Assembly (NCBI GenBank): GCA_036501345.1
Contig: DASYAN010000193.1
Location: 1 to 16,944 of the forward strand
From: DASYAN01 sp036501345
Lineage (GTDB): Bacteria > Chloroflexota > Ktedonobacteria > Ktedonobacterales > Ktedonobacteraceae
Length of the DNA: 16,944 nt
Direction: 5' to 3'
The position numbers and the translations under genes are program-made. Of the stretch, positions 7,509 to 14,688 are shown in pieces. The notes under the pieces were generated by a model. The model searched no databases, was not told the DNA's origin, and saw only the letters and a list, made by a program, of their open reading frames with translations. Positions within the stretch are counted from its first letter, which is position 1; every line of letters starts with the position of its first letter.

Positions 7509-8363
7509 ATGGGTCAGCAAACAGTGTCAACGTTCCAGCAATTTGAGCATCGCGGGGGGGACGTACAAGTCCTCCCAGCAAGCAATGTCGCGCTGCAGGT
7601 CACAGATGTGAGCAAGACGTTTGTCAGCAAAAGACGTATCGTTGAGGCGCTACGCCCTGTCGACTTAGAGGTTGCCGCAGGCGAATTTGTCTGCTTTCTT
7701 GGTCCTAGCGGCTGCGGGAAATCTACCTTGCTGAGCATCATCGCTGGTCTGCAAGAACCTACTACTGGCAAAATCTGGGCTAACGGTAAACAAGTCAAGG
7801 GTCCCGGCACCGATCGTATCTTGCTGTTCCAGGAAGCAGCGCTCTTCCCTTGGCTCGATGTCCAGCATAATGTCGAATTCGGTTTGCGGCAAGCTGGTAT
7901 CAAGGCTCGTAAGCGTGCCACTATCGCGCATCAGTTCATCGAGACTGTACACTTGAAGGGCTTTGAACATAGTTATGCCCATCAACTTTCTGGTGGTATG
8001 CGCCAGCGTGCTGCCATTGCACGTGCCCTGGCCATCGACCCTGCTATTCTATTGATGGATGAGCCCTTTGGGGCATTAGATGCGTTTACCCGTGATCGTC
8101 TGCACACTGAACTAGAGTCGATCTGGGCCGAAACACAGAAGACCATTCTGTTTGTTACTCATAATGTCCGTGAAGCAGTGGCTCTCAGTGATCGCGTTAT
8201 TGTCTTTGCTCCACGCCCTGGACGTATTGTGCGCGAATTCCACATTGATCTTCCGCGTCCGCGTAATTTGGAAGATCATAATCTCGTCGACCAATCAGCA
8301 GAGATTCTGCAGGTGTTACGCAGCGAAATGGTTGCTAATGAAGAGGAAGAAAACCATGGCTAG
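7509..8363 (+). CDS. ssuB: ABC transporter ATP-binding protein, SsuB/TauB-like
   Basis: A 284-residue nucleotide-binding subunit that powers the importer from the cytoplasmic side. Visible motifs: Walker A GPSGCGKST (65-73), Q-loop LLFQEAALFPWL with Gln109, signature LSGGMRQ (160-166), Walker B ILLMDEP with the D-loop GALD (180-191), and the switch histidine in FVTHNVREA (His218). The FPWL after the Q-loop is characteristic of nitrate/sulfonate/taurine ATPases. The ATG at 7509 is chosen over an in-frame TTG at 7503 because AGGAG lies seven bases before it. The N-terminus is about 25 residues longer than the minimal family core. It overlaps the permease gene by eight bases, implying translational coupling. 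Confidence 0.9.
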   Translation: MGQQTVSTFQQFEHRGGDVQVLPASNVALQVTDVSKTFVSKRRIVEALRPVDLEVAAGEFVCFLGPSGCGKSTLLSIIAGLQEPTTGKIWANGKQVKGPGTDRILLFQEAALFPWLDVQHNVEFGLRQAGIKARKRATIAHQFIETVHLKGFEHSYAHQLSGGMRQRAAIARALAIDPAILLMDEPFGALDAFTRDRLHTELESIWAETQKTILFVTHNVREAVALSDRVIVFAPRPGRIVREFHIDLPRPRNLEDHNLVDQSAEILQVLRSEMVANEEEENHG

Positions 8364-9183
8364 TGAAACGGTGGAGAGGGCTGCGTCAAGATTGAAACTG
8401 ACAAAACAGGATTCAGCTCCGCTATGGTGGGCAAAAGTGCTACGGCAGATCGCGTTTTATCTGGTTCTACTATTCATATGGCAAAAGCTTGCCACTAGCA
8501 ACCTCTGGAGTACTGGCACCTTCGCTGGTCCTGTTGACGTGTGGGGGACGCTCGTTGAACGTTTCCAAGATGGTACACTGATCACCGCTATTGCCGTTAG
8601 CCTGCGCCGTCTTGCGATTGGATACGGGATTTCTCTCATTTTAGGCGTCATTCTAGGCCTGATGATTGGCCTAAACCGCTACTTCGATGAGACCCTGGGC
8701 TCTCTAATTCTAGGCTTTCAAGCTTTACCAAGCGTGTGCTGGACGCCATTTGCCTTACTCTGGTTTGGTCTGAGTGAACAAGCTATGATCTTCGTCGTTG
8801 TTATGGGAGCTCTGTTCTCCATTACTCTTGGTGTTGATGCGGGTATCAAGAACACGCCGCCAGTCTATATTCAGGCAGCTCGTAATATGGGTGCACGCGG
8901 TATTGCTCTGGCTACTCAAGTGATTCTACCAGCAGCCCTCCCGAATATAATTGTAGGCTTAAAGCAAGGCTGGTCATTTGCTTGGCGCTCATTGATGGCT
9001 GCTGAACTGATTTATGTCACACTAAGTCTAGGCGGGCTGTTAGAGAACGGACGCGACTATGTTGATGCTTCGTTGATGTTTGCTATCATGCTGGTGATCA
9101 TTATACTTGGAATGCTTATTAATGGTTTGATCTTTGGCCCATTGGAGCGAGTTGTTCGCCAGCGTTGGGGTTTCCAGCAATGA
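8356..9183 (+). CDS. ssuC: ABC transporter permease, SsuC/TauC-like
   Basis: A 275-residue inner-membrane subunit of the BPD_transp_1 family with about six membrane segments: about 31-47, 85-107, 114-136, 143-161, 190-220 region and 239-262. The EAA-type coupling loop is clear at 171-198 (AARNMGARGIA, then LPAALPNI), where the ATPase docks. The start at 8356 is inside the end of the ATPase gene (ATGGCTAG overlap) and is preceded by GAGGAAG; a longer open frame upstream runs within the ATPase gene and is not credible as protein. The protein ends with the usual short basic tail. It closes the three-gene operon. No sulfonate monooxygenase or taurine dioxygenase gene is in the window, so the imported compound must be processed by enzymes encoded elsewhere. 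Confidence 0.9.
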   Translation: MASETVERAASRLKLTKQDSAPLWWAKVLRQIAFYLVLLFIWQKLATSNLWSTGTFAGPVDVWGTLVERFQDGTLITAIAVSLRRLAIGYGISLILGVILGLMIGLNRYFDETLGSLILGFQALPSVCWTPFALLWFGLSEQAMIFVVVMGALFSITLGVDAGIKNTPPVYIQAARNMGARGIALATQVILPAALPNIIVGLKQGWSFAWRSLMAAELIYVTLSLGGLLENGRDYVDASLMFAIMLVIIILGMLINGLIFGPLERVVRQRWGFQQ

Positions 9184-9205
9184 TAGCCTAAACATGTGGT
9201 TTGGG

Positions 9206-9230
9206 GCGATAAATGCACTGCATTTATCGC
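9206..9230. terminator. Strong hairpin between converging genes, probable bidirectional terminator
   Basis: GCGATAAATGC (9206-9216) pairs perfectly with GCATTTATCGC (9220-9230) across three bases. It starts 22 bases after the permease stop and 11 bases after the stop of the opposite NACHT gene. There is no T-run on either side, so a simple Rho-independent terminator is not certain; mRNA end protection is an alternative. Confidence 0.5.
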
Positions 9231-9241
9231 GTCTGCTGTCC

Positions 9242-11209
9242 CTATGGTAGCGCTTGTATCGGTTGCTCAACAGAATCAGGTGATCCACTTATCCCTTGCA
9301 AGGAAAAGTAATCAACAAAGAGCGGGTGGATAAAGCGGTAACCTCCTCCGACTCGCTGGAGTAAATTGCGCTTAGTAGTTTCTTCAAGGAATCGGATATA
9401 ATGCCAAGGCATGACTCCATTTCGGCAGAGGATGTAACGGAGTATATAGTGACAAATATATGCTCTCCCGCCAGCGTTCTGAGCAATCAAAACCCCTGAG
9501 AAGACTCCTAGGAAGACTCCTAAGACCAACCCATGCTGAAGTCCCATCGTCCGCCATCCGATTAGCCCAATAATCAGTCCTACGACCAAACCTCCGACTA
9601 GCCCCAAGCAAAGAGCTTTCGATCCTGAGTCACGTATTCCTTGGTTAGGCCTAATGTGTATATCTTTGCTGATTTGCTCACCTAGTATCCCACTAATGAG
9701 CTCGCACAACAGTCTAGCCATCAACCCTCCGACTAGATCTACAACCAGCCAACCAATTAGTCCTCCGATTAGTCCCACAATTACTGCTGGGATTAGCCCT
9801 ACAATCAGCCAGCCGATCAGTCCCACGATCAGTCCCACAATTAGCCCTTGCCAAACATTATTCCAAGTCAAAACCTCTGCAAGGCGTATCTTTTTTCCAT
9901 CGGGTGATTTATCTTGCCACACGGCCTTCCAAGACCATGTTAGAACTTCTGCAGAGCGTATTTTCTTGATGTCGTCCAGCAATCCTCCAACTACCCCCAC
10001 GACTAGTCCTAGGATCAGTCCTACAACTAGTCCATAGGTCAGCTTTCCCATTAATCCATAGACCAGTGCACCGACTAGTCCGTATATCAGTGCTCCAACC
10101 AGCCCATATATCAGCATATAAAACAATCGATACTGACTTTGAGAGCGTTCTATGCTAAGCCAAGAGGGTTGCAACCATTCGAGATAGAATTCTGTGAGGT
10201 GGCGCTGTTTCATTTGCTGAGCTAACCAGACAAGCCAGTGCCGAGTCTGTTGTGGAGTAAACTGCTCTTTAGTAGTTTGTTGCCCCAGCACTCTTTCTGT
10301 ATAATGGTCAAAGACCTGCTGCTGTTGCTTCTCTAGTGAATCAGATTGAGGCAGATCAATGTCCGTTTTGTCCCGATAGGCGAGGATGGTAACCTGAAGC
10401 ATAAGAGGTGTGGTAATCAATTGCCGGAGCGTTGGATGACTGTGCATAGCCTCACGAATGCTTGCCACAGGTTCGCCCATTTGCTTGAGATATTCTGTAA
10501 CTTGCTCCTCTTGCAGGGGTTGCACAATGACAGTGTTGGAGAGGGCAAGCTGCGACTCTTGAGCCAGATATTCTTGGCTCCGCGAACAGATGACCAGAGG
10601 TGTGGAATGGTCTTCTTCTCGATAGGCATTAATGGCCTCAATGCAGGCCGAACGCAAGGCTCCCTCGACCTCATCCAGGCCATCAAGCAACAAGATCCAG
10701 CTATTCTGTTCAAGCCATGCTCGGCTCAAGCGAGAAGGGATATGGTAGACCAGTTGCAATTGGTCTATCAACCAGACCTCCAAGGGAGGTTTTTGGCTTG
10801 CCCACGAGGAGAGATTCAATATAACAGGAATAGGAAGCGCGGTGTCACCTTCGGCACGCGTAAGCAGTTCATAGGCCAATTCCAGCAACAATGTTGTTTT
10901 TCCTGCTCCTGCCTCCCCCAGAATAACTAAGCGCTGCCCTGCATCTTCATAGGCCTGAATAATGGAGGTACTAGAAGGAAGAGCGTCTTCAACAGCTGCT
11001 GAAGACCGATGCAGGACCAATGGCACAGAAGAATGGTTAACATCCGTGTCTTCATGTAGCCCTACAGCGGCCATTGCAGTTCTTTGGAGAGACCGCTCCA
11101 ATTGGCTTTTGTACTCCTGATGCAAATTTTGTACGAGGGTATCTCGGTTCTGCTCAATGGATCCCTGCGTTGATGGCATTTGTGTAGCATGTCGTCCAGA
11201 ATCACTCAT
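9242..11209 (-). CDS. NACHT-domain STAND NTPase with glycine-rich membrane-repeat C-terminus
   Basis: A 655-residue protein. The start at 11209 is chosen because GAAGGA lies eight bases upstream; an open frame continuing 63 codons further is Cys/His-rich and unlike the family. Residues 1-90 are helical and hydrophilic. The NACHT NTPase follows: Walker A GEAGAGKTT (98-106), Walker B WILLLDGLDEVE (171-182), sensor-like LVICSRSQEY (205-214), and a PLML element with winged-helix-like region to about 355. The C-terminal half has three hydrophobic blocks built of GLxxGL/GLIVGLI repeats (about 363-411, 455-510, 533-577). The first two are separated by a duplicated soluble segment KKIR(S/L)AEVLTW. 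The tail LLQRVGGGYRFIHPLFVDYF (617-636) is typical of these bacterial proteins. NACHT proteins act as ATP-driven sensors and some protect against phages; that role here is inference. No effector nuclease or partner gene is adjacent. Confidence 0.85.
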   Translation of the reverse strand: MSDSGRHATQMPSTQGSIEQNRDTLVQNLHQEYKSQLERSLQRTAMAAVGLHEDTDVNHSSVPLVLHRSSAAVEDALPSSTSIIQAYEDAGQRLVILGEAGAGKTTLLLELAYELLTRAEGDTALPIPVILNLSSWASQKPPLEVWLIDQLQLVYHIPSRLSRAWLEQNSWILLLDGLDEVEGALRSACIEAINAYREEDHSTPLVICSRSQEYLAQESQLALSNTVIVQPLQEEQVTEYLKQMGEPVASIREAMHSHPTLRQLITTPLMLQVTILAYRDKTDIDLPQSDSLEKQQQQVFDHYTERVLGQQTTKEQFTPQQTRHWLVWLAQQMKQRHLTEFYLEWLQPSWLSIERSQSQYRLFYMLIYGLVGALIYGLVGALVYGLMGKLTYGLVVGLILGLVVGVVGGLLDDIKKIRSAEVLTWSWKAVWQDKSPDGKKIRLAEVLTWNNVWQGLIVGLIVGLIGWLIVGLIPAVIVGLIGGLIGWLVVDLVGGLMARLLCELISGILGEQISKDIHIRPNQGIRDSGSKALCLGLVGGLVVGLIIGLIGWRTMGLQHGLVLGVFLGVFSGVLIAQNAGGRAYICHYILRYILCRNGVMPWHYIRFLEETTKRNLLQRVGGGYRFIHPLFVDYFSLQGISGSPDSVEQPIQALP

Positions 11210-11258
11210 CTCTAAATCCTTCAAGAGGTTTTTTGTATAGGTGGGTTTGTGTACCCAT

Positions 11259-11288
11259 GTTATACAATTTGATAAGGCTAGAAAACAA
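11259..11288 (-). promoter_or_regulatory. Possible promoter of the NACHT gene
   Basis: On the minus strand TATAAC (11259-11264) matches five of six -10 positions. TTGTTT (11283-11288) stands 18 bases before it but matches the -35 consensus only at TTG. Transcription would start about 45 bases before the chosen ATG, leaving a leader with a small TGGGT/ACCCA hairpin. Confidence 0.35.
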
Positions 11289-11295
11289 CAAATCG

Positions 11296-11339
11296 GCCTG
11301 GATACAATAATCCGTAGATGATTCCAGGCACAGGGCAAG
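11296..11339. repeat. Inverted repeat upstream of the NACHT promoter
   Basis: GCCTGGA (11296-11302) faces TCCAGGC (11333-11339) across 30 bases; a nested GGAT/ATCC lies inside. It sits between the terminator of the small membrane protein gene and the putative NACHT promoter, where an operator could be. Function unknown. Confidence 0.35.
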
Positions 11340-11365
11340 GGGTAGCAGATGTGATTATCAGCAAA

Positions 11366-11396
11366 CAAATAAAAAGGCACCTCGCGAGAAGATGCC
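11366..11396 (-). terminator. Rho-independent terminator of the small membrane protein gene
   Basis: Read on the minus strand, GGCATCTT pairs with GAGGTGCC-side bases (11396-11376) in an eight-pair stem with two G-T wobbles and a five-base loop CTCGC. Five T residues and an AT-rich tail follow immediately (11375-11366). It lies 32 bases after the stop of the 51-residue gene. Confidence 0.7.
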
Positions 11397-11428
11397 AATC
11401 CTCTATTTGTTTCTCGCAGAACGTGGCT

Positions 11429-11584
11429 CTAGCGCCCAAAGATAATGTGTAACTCAAGAGCGAGAGCTGCAGCAAGAGTTATAGCGATGAATAGAAGCAA
11501 GCGATAGCGTGCTATAATTTTGTCTCGATCAAGAGTAATTGCTTTAGCACCATGAGGAGATTGTTTTCTAGGTTGTTGCTGCAT
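11429..11584 (-). CDS. Small single-pass membrane protein, 51 residues
   Basis: The ATG at 11584 is preceded by AAGGGGAAGG, a strong though close ribosome-binding site. The protein starts with a Gln/Lys-rich soluble part (MQQQPRKQSPHGAKAI), continues with a charged stretch DRDKIIARYR, and ends in one hydrophobic helix (about residues 29-47) followed by FGR. It would insert with the basic N-terminus in the cytoplasm. A proper terminator follows the stop, which supports a genuine transcription unit. An in-frame ATG 14 codons upstream is possible but lacks a ribosome-binding site. No family is recognised. It is co-directional with the NACHT gene, but the terminator between them argues against an operon. 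Confidence 0.55.
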   Translation of the reverse strand: MQQQPRKQSPHGAKAITLDRDKIIARYRLLLFIAITLAAALALELHIIFGR

Positions 11585-11626
11585 ATCCTTCCCCTTTATG
11601 CACCGAGTAGGAGCTACCGTTTTCAC

Positions 11627-11660
11627 AAGTAGAGTTATCCACGCTTTAGAGGCTCTACTT
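11627..11660. repeat. Inverted repeat with 8-bp arms upstream of the small membrane protein gene
   Basis: AAGTAGAG (11627-11634) faces CTCTACTT (11653-11660) around an 18-base centre that begins with TTATCCACG, one mismatch from a DnaA box. A shorter dyad GAATAT/ATATTC is at 11663-11676 by strand-symmetric reading. These lie between two divergent genes and may be regulatory. Confidence 0.3.
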
Positions 11661-11775
11661 CTGAATATTTATATTCTATACGGTTCGAAAGTAACTTAAG
11701 TTGTGGATATTTACAAGTGTATACCATAGAAGGCCAAAAAGCCATGAACAAAATCACAAATAACTAACTTTTCCA

Positions 11776-11804
11776 TTGAAAACTCGACTGATTTGTTCTA
11801 CAAT
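11776..11804 (+). promoter_or_regulatory. Sigma70-type promoter of acs
   Basis: TTGAAA (11776-11781) and TACAAT (11799-11804) are separated by exactly 17 bases, each matching five of six consensus positions. Transcription would begin near 11811, leaving a leader of about 64 bases before the acs start. Confidence 0.65.
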
Positions 11805-11874
11805 GGAGTAACTAGACAATTGGGCCTAAAAAAATTTTGTACAAGTTCTTTTGTATTGAGGAGGATACCCAACC

Positions 11875-13815
11875 ATGAGTAGCAATCTCTTTGAGAACAC
11901 AGACACTATTTTAACGGAAGAGCGTATTTTCTTACCTACTAGCGACATAGTCAAAAATGCCAATATCACTGCTTATATGAAGTCCAAAGGCTTCGATGAC
12001 TACGAAGCCTTCTATCAGTGGTCGCTGGAAAACCGAACCGAGTTCTGGGATGATATGGCCAAAGAACTCCACTGGTTTGAACCCTGGAATACCACATTTG
12101 AATGGGCAGATAAGCCATTCTTCAAATGGTTTGTGGGGGGAAAGTTTAACATCGTTTATAACTGTCTCGATCGTCATATGGATACTCCTATTCGCAACAA
12201 AGTTGCTCTCTATTGGGAAGGAGACAAAGGCGAAACCCGCACGATTACCTATGAGCAGTTGTATAAGCAGACCAATCAACTGGCAAAAGGTCTGCAGAAC
12301 TTGGGTGTGAAGAAGGGCGATCGTGTAGCTATTTATATGCCAGCTGTACCTGAGCAGGTTGTTGCAGTGCTGGCCGTGGCACGTCTTGGGGCTGTCCATA
12401 CGGTCGTTTTCGGTGGATTTGCGGCCAATGCCCTACGCGACCGCATCATTGATGCCCAAGCTAAGGTGGTTATTACCGCTGACGGTAATTATCGCGGTGG
12501 CAAACTGATCCAGCTCAAGAAGATTACAGATGAGGCCATTGCCGAAACACCTACTATTGAAAAGGTCCTTGTCCTACGCAGAGAGAGTCTCGATGTGCCG
12601 ATAGAGGCAGGTCGCGATATCTACTGGCACGAACTGTTGGCCGATATTCCCGAAGATACGGTTGTCCCTTGCGAGCCAATGGATAGTGAAGATTTGCTTT
12701 ATATCCTCTATACAAGTGGGAGTACAGGTAAGCCCAAAGGTGTTGTGCATGTCCATGGTGGCTATGCAGTAGGAGTTTATTCGACAACCAAATTTGTCTT
12801 TGACCTTAAGGAGAACGATGTATATTGGTGTACGGCTGATGTTGGTTGGGTCACAGGGCATAGCTATATCATCTATGGTCCTTTGATGAATGGTGCAACG
12901 AATGTCCTCTTCGAAGGAACGCCTGCCCATCCTCATCCTGATCGCTGGTGGGGTATTATTGAGCGCTTCAAGGTTACGGTTCTTTATACGTCTCCGACTG
13001 GTATTCGTGGCTTGATGCGCTTTGGTGAGGAATGGCCAGCCAAGCATGATCTCTCTAGTCTGCGGCTACTGGGTTCTGTAGGTGAGCCGATTAATCCCGA
13101 GGCCTGGATCTGGTATCGTCACAATATTGGGCGCGACGAACTGCCCATTATGGATACTTGGTGGCAGACAGAAACAGGCTCCATCCTGATCAGCCCTACC
13201 GTTATCCAGCCATTGAAGCCGGGTAGTGCCACACGGCCACTACCGACTATCGAAGCCGATGTTGTCGATAAAAACGGAGATTCTGTGGGCTTAGGCAAGG
13301 GCGGTTTTCTGGTTATTCGTCATCCCTGGCCCAGCCAGATGCGCACTATCTATGGCGATCCGGCACGCTACGAGACCTATTGGGATACTATCCCGGGTGT
13401 GTACTTTGCAGGCGACGCTGCAACTATCGATCAAAAGGGCTTCTTGCGTGTGCAAGGTCGTGTAGACGATGTGATCAAAGTAAGCGGTCATCGTCTGGGT
13501 TCGATGGAGATCGAGTCTAGTCTGGTCAGCCATCCAGCCGTTGCTGAGGTTGCAGCCATTGGGAAGCCAGATCCTGTGAAGGGCGAGCATGTGAAAGTCT
13601 TTGTCATTCTCAAGAATGAGTATCAGCCGAGCGAGGAACTAGCCAAGGAACTCAAGCTGCACGTGCGTACGACAGTCGGTGCTCTGGCAGTACCCGACGA
13701 ACTTGAGTTTACACCGAGCTTGCCCAAGACACGCTCGGGTAAGATCATGCGCCGTGTAATCCGTGCCAGGGAACTGGGTGAGCCCATTGGAGATATCAGC
13801 ACCCTTGATGGGTAG
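11875..13815 (+). CDS. acsA: Acetyl-CoA synthetase (AMP-forming)
   Basis: A 646-residue ANL-superfamily enzyme of full family length that activates acetate with ATP to acetyl-AMP and then acetyl-CoA in the cytoplasm. Motifs in order: N-terminal ACAS domain with HWFEPWNTTFEW, PAVPEQVVAVLAVARLGAVH (156-175), the P-loop YTSGSTGKPKG (279-289), WVTGHSYIIYGPL (325-337), GSVGEPINPEAW (400-411), DTWWQTETG (427-435) whose Trp shapes a small acyl pocket typical for acetate, YFAGDAATID (510-519), the hinge GRVDDVIKVSGHRLGSMEIES (528-548), and LPKTRSGKIMRR (616-627) whose Lys623 is the catalytic lysine known to be acetylated in homologues. GGAGG lies nine bases before the ATG. Propionate may be a minor substrate. 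It stands alone, with its own promoter and a large hairpin downstream; no acetyltransferase or deacetylase gene is adjacent. Confidence 0.95.
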   Translation: MSSNLFENTDTILTEERIFLPTSDIVKNANITAYMKSKGFDDYEAFYQWSLENRTEFWDDMAKELHWFEPWNTTFEWADKPFFKWFVGGKFNIVYNCLDRHMDTPIRNKVALYWEGDKGETRTITYEQLYKQTNQLAKGLQNLGVKKGDRVAIYMPAVPEQVVAVLAVARLGAVHTVVFGGFAANALRDRIIDAQAKVVITADGNYRGGKLIQLKKITDEAIAETPTIEKVLVLRRESLDVPIEAGRDIYWHELLADIPEDTVVPCEPMDSEDLLYILYTSGSTGKPKGVVHVHGGYAVGVYSTTKFVFDLKENDVYWCTADVGWVTGHSYIIYGPLMNGATNVLFEGTPAHPHPDRWWGIIERFKVTVLYTSPTGIRGLMRFGEEWPAKHDLSSLRLLGSVGEPINPEAWIWYRHNIGRDELPIMDTWWQTETGSILISPTVIQPLKPGSATRPLPTIEADVVDKNGDSVGLGKGGFLVIRHPWPSQMRTIYGDPARYETYWDTIPGVYFAGDAATIDQKGFLRVQGRVDDVIKVSGHRLGSMEIESSLVSHPAVAEVAAIGKPDPVKGEHVKVFVILKNEYQPSEELAKELKLHVRTTVGALAVPDELEFTPSLPKTRSGKIMRRVIRARELGEPIGDISTLDG

Positions 13816-13888
13816 GTCTAATACAAACATTGGTGATACCAGGGGCAGGATAGTTATATGTTATTGCTGGGACAAGAAAGGGAGATTA

Positions 13889-13930
13889 GAGAGACTTTCT
13901 CGCATGGAGATCCATGCGAGAAAGTCTCTC
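13889..13930. repeat. Perfect palindrome with 20-bp arms, 73 bases after acs
   Basis: The arms 13889-13908 and 13911-13930 are perfectly complementary, with only GA (13909-13910) between them; each arm contains GACTTTCTCGCATGG or its complement. RNA from either strand would fold into a very stable hairpin. There is no T-run after it on the plus strand, so it may end acs transcription by a route other than the classical one, or be a miniature mobile or repeat element. Confidence 0.85.
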
Positions 13931-13982
13931 GGTTAATTTACGTCTGTATTGACGACATACTTATAGAATGTATCTTTTTCCG

Positions 13983-14022
13983 CATTATTGGAAGAAAAGC
14001 GGGCTTTCTGCTTCCAATAATG
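13983..14022. repeat. Inverted repeat with 12-bp arms
   Basis: CATTATTGGAAG (13983-13994) faces CTTCCAATAATG (14011-14022), and inside it AAAGC faces GCTTT across GG. The whole 40-base unit would fold into a long hairpin. It lies 52 bases after the larger palindrome. Function unknown. Confidence 0.75.
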
Positions 14023-14305
14023 ATTGTTATTCGCAGTCCTGTCCCTTTTCTCTAGAACAGAAGTACACTAAGTCCTATTTTTGCGATTATCTTAGAGTAA
14101 CCTCTATTGGGCCTAGTCTGGCAGATCTCCCTCAAAATTTTTTAGCTGCTTATTATTCAATCGTTTCATAACATCGCTGAACTCTTGTTTATTACTACTT
14201 AGATCCTTTAGTATCTGTAGGCTTCTGCTTGCATCCGTTTCGAGAACCGTGCCGAATGATTGAGTATCAATATTTTTAGCCTTCTATGCTGTCTATTCTG
14301 TTTAT

Positions 14306-14608
14306 GTGTGTGATGCTGTTATTATTGGCGAGAAGTTGAGCCTCTTGGATGAGGCACGTAGAGCTGAAGAGGATGCACACAAGGAACTAGATGACGCCCT
14401 CAAGTATGCAGGTCCTCTAGCCGCTCGAAAACGGGCGCGTGAGTTTGCCGAAAAGCGTGAGCAAGAGCGACACACTGAGCAAGTACAGTATGCTGTAGCC
14501 GAGAAAGCCGCGTTTTTAACCAAGTGGCTAGCAGCTGGGGAAAGTGAACACCAGTTCGATGAGCAGTTCGAGTCTCTGTGGACTGATGAGGTGAGAAGGC
14601 GCGTTTAA
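14306..14608 (+). CDS. Small helical protein, 100 residues or shorter, start uncertain
   Basis: The protein is strongly charged and helix-forming, with coiled-coil-like stretches: DEARRAEEDAHKELDDALKYA, then AARKRAREFAEKREQERHTE, and a C-terminal part LTKWLAAGESEHQFDEQFES ending in RRRV. The only early start codons are GTG at 14306 and TTG at 14336 or 14345, none with a good ribosome-binding site, and the protein has no Met at all inside. The frame is open back to 14264. It may be a 5'-truncated copy or use a weak start. No family is recognised. A second small ORF follows in the same direction about 80 bases later. Confidence 0.45.
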   Translation: MCDAVIIGEKLSLLDEARRAEEDAHKELDDALKYAGPLAARKRAREFAEKREQERHTEQVQYAVAEKAAFLTKWLAAGESEHQFDEQFESLWTDEVRRRV

Positions 14609-14688
14609 CAAGAGCCTAGTGAAGTTGAGAGAGTGAAACAGAAGATGCGAGCGACAGGACGGTATAGCATCTAAGTCAGGGGGTAATC

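Larger units (their letters stand above)
13816..14305. other. Gap after acs holding two strong inverted repeats
   Basis: No convincing gene is present. The left part holds two large palindromes (listed separately). The right part is AT-rich. Open frames here either run straight through the palindromes or lack start codons. One hydrophilic minus-strand frame (14113-14283) has no usable start. Confidence 0.5.

Noticed and set aside
8152..8355. Upstream extension of the permease frame inside the ATPase gene
   Set aside because: It overlaps conserved ATPase coding sequence; the ATG at 8356 with its upstream GAGGAAG and family alignment is the better start.
9654..10037. 127-codon plus-strand frame rich in Ser, Pro, Thr and Ile repeats
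   Set aside because: It is the antisense of the GLxxGL repeat region of the NACHT gene; the repetitive composition is a shadow of that coding sequence.
9760..10100. Short repeated words (AGTCCCACAATTAG, AGTCCTACAACTAG types) that might suggest a CRISPR or minisatellite
   Set aside because: The spacing is short and in coding phase and the variation is codon-like; they encode the glycine-rich protein repeats.
11210..11398. 63-codon N-terminal extension of the NACHT frame
   Set aside because: It spans the putative promoter and part of the terminator of the upstream gene, is Cys-rich, and lacks a ribosome-binding site.
13858..14055. 65-codon plus-strand frame after acs
   Set aside because: It runs through both large palindromes, so its codons are explained by the inverted repeats, and no ribosome-binding site precedes it.
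14113..14283. Hydrophilic 56-codon minus-strand frame (…EFSDVMKRLNNKQLKNFEG…)
   Set aside because: It looks protein-like, but has no ATG, GTG or TTG start in the first two thirds and no ribosome-binding site; it may be a relic, but not enough can be supported.
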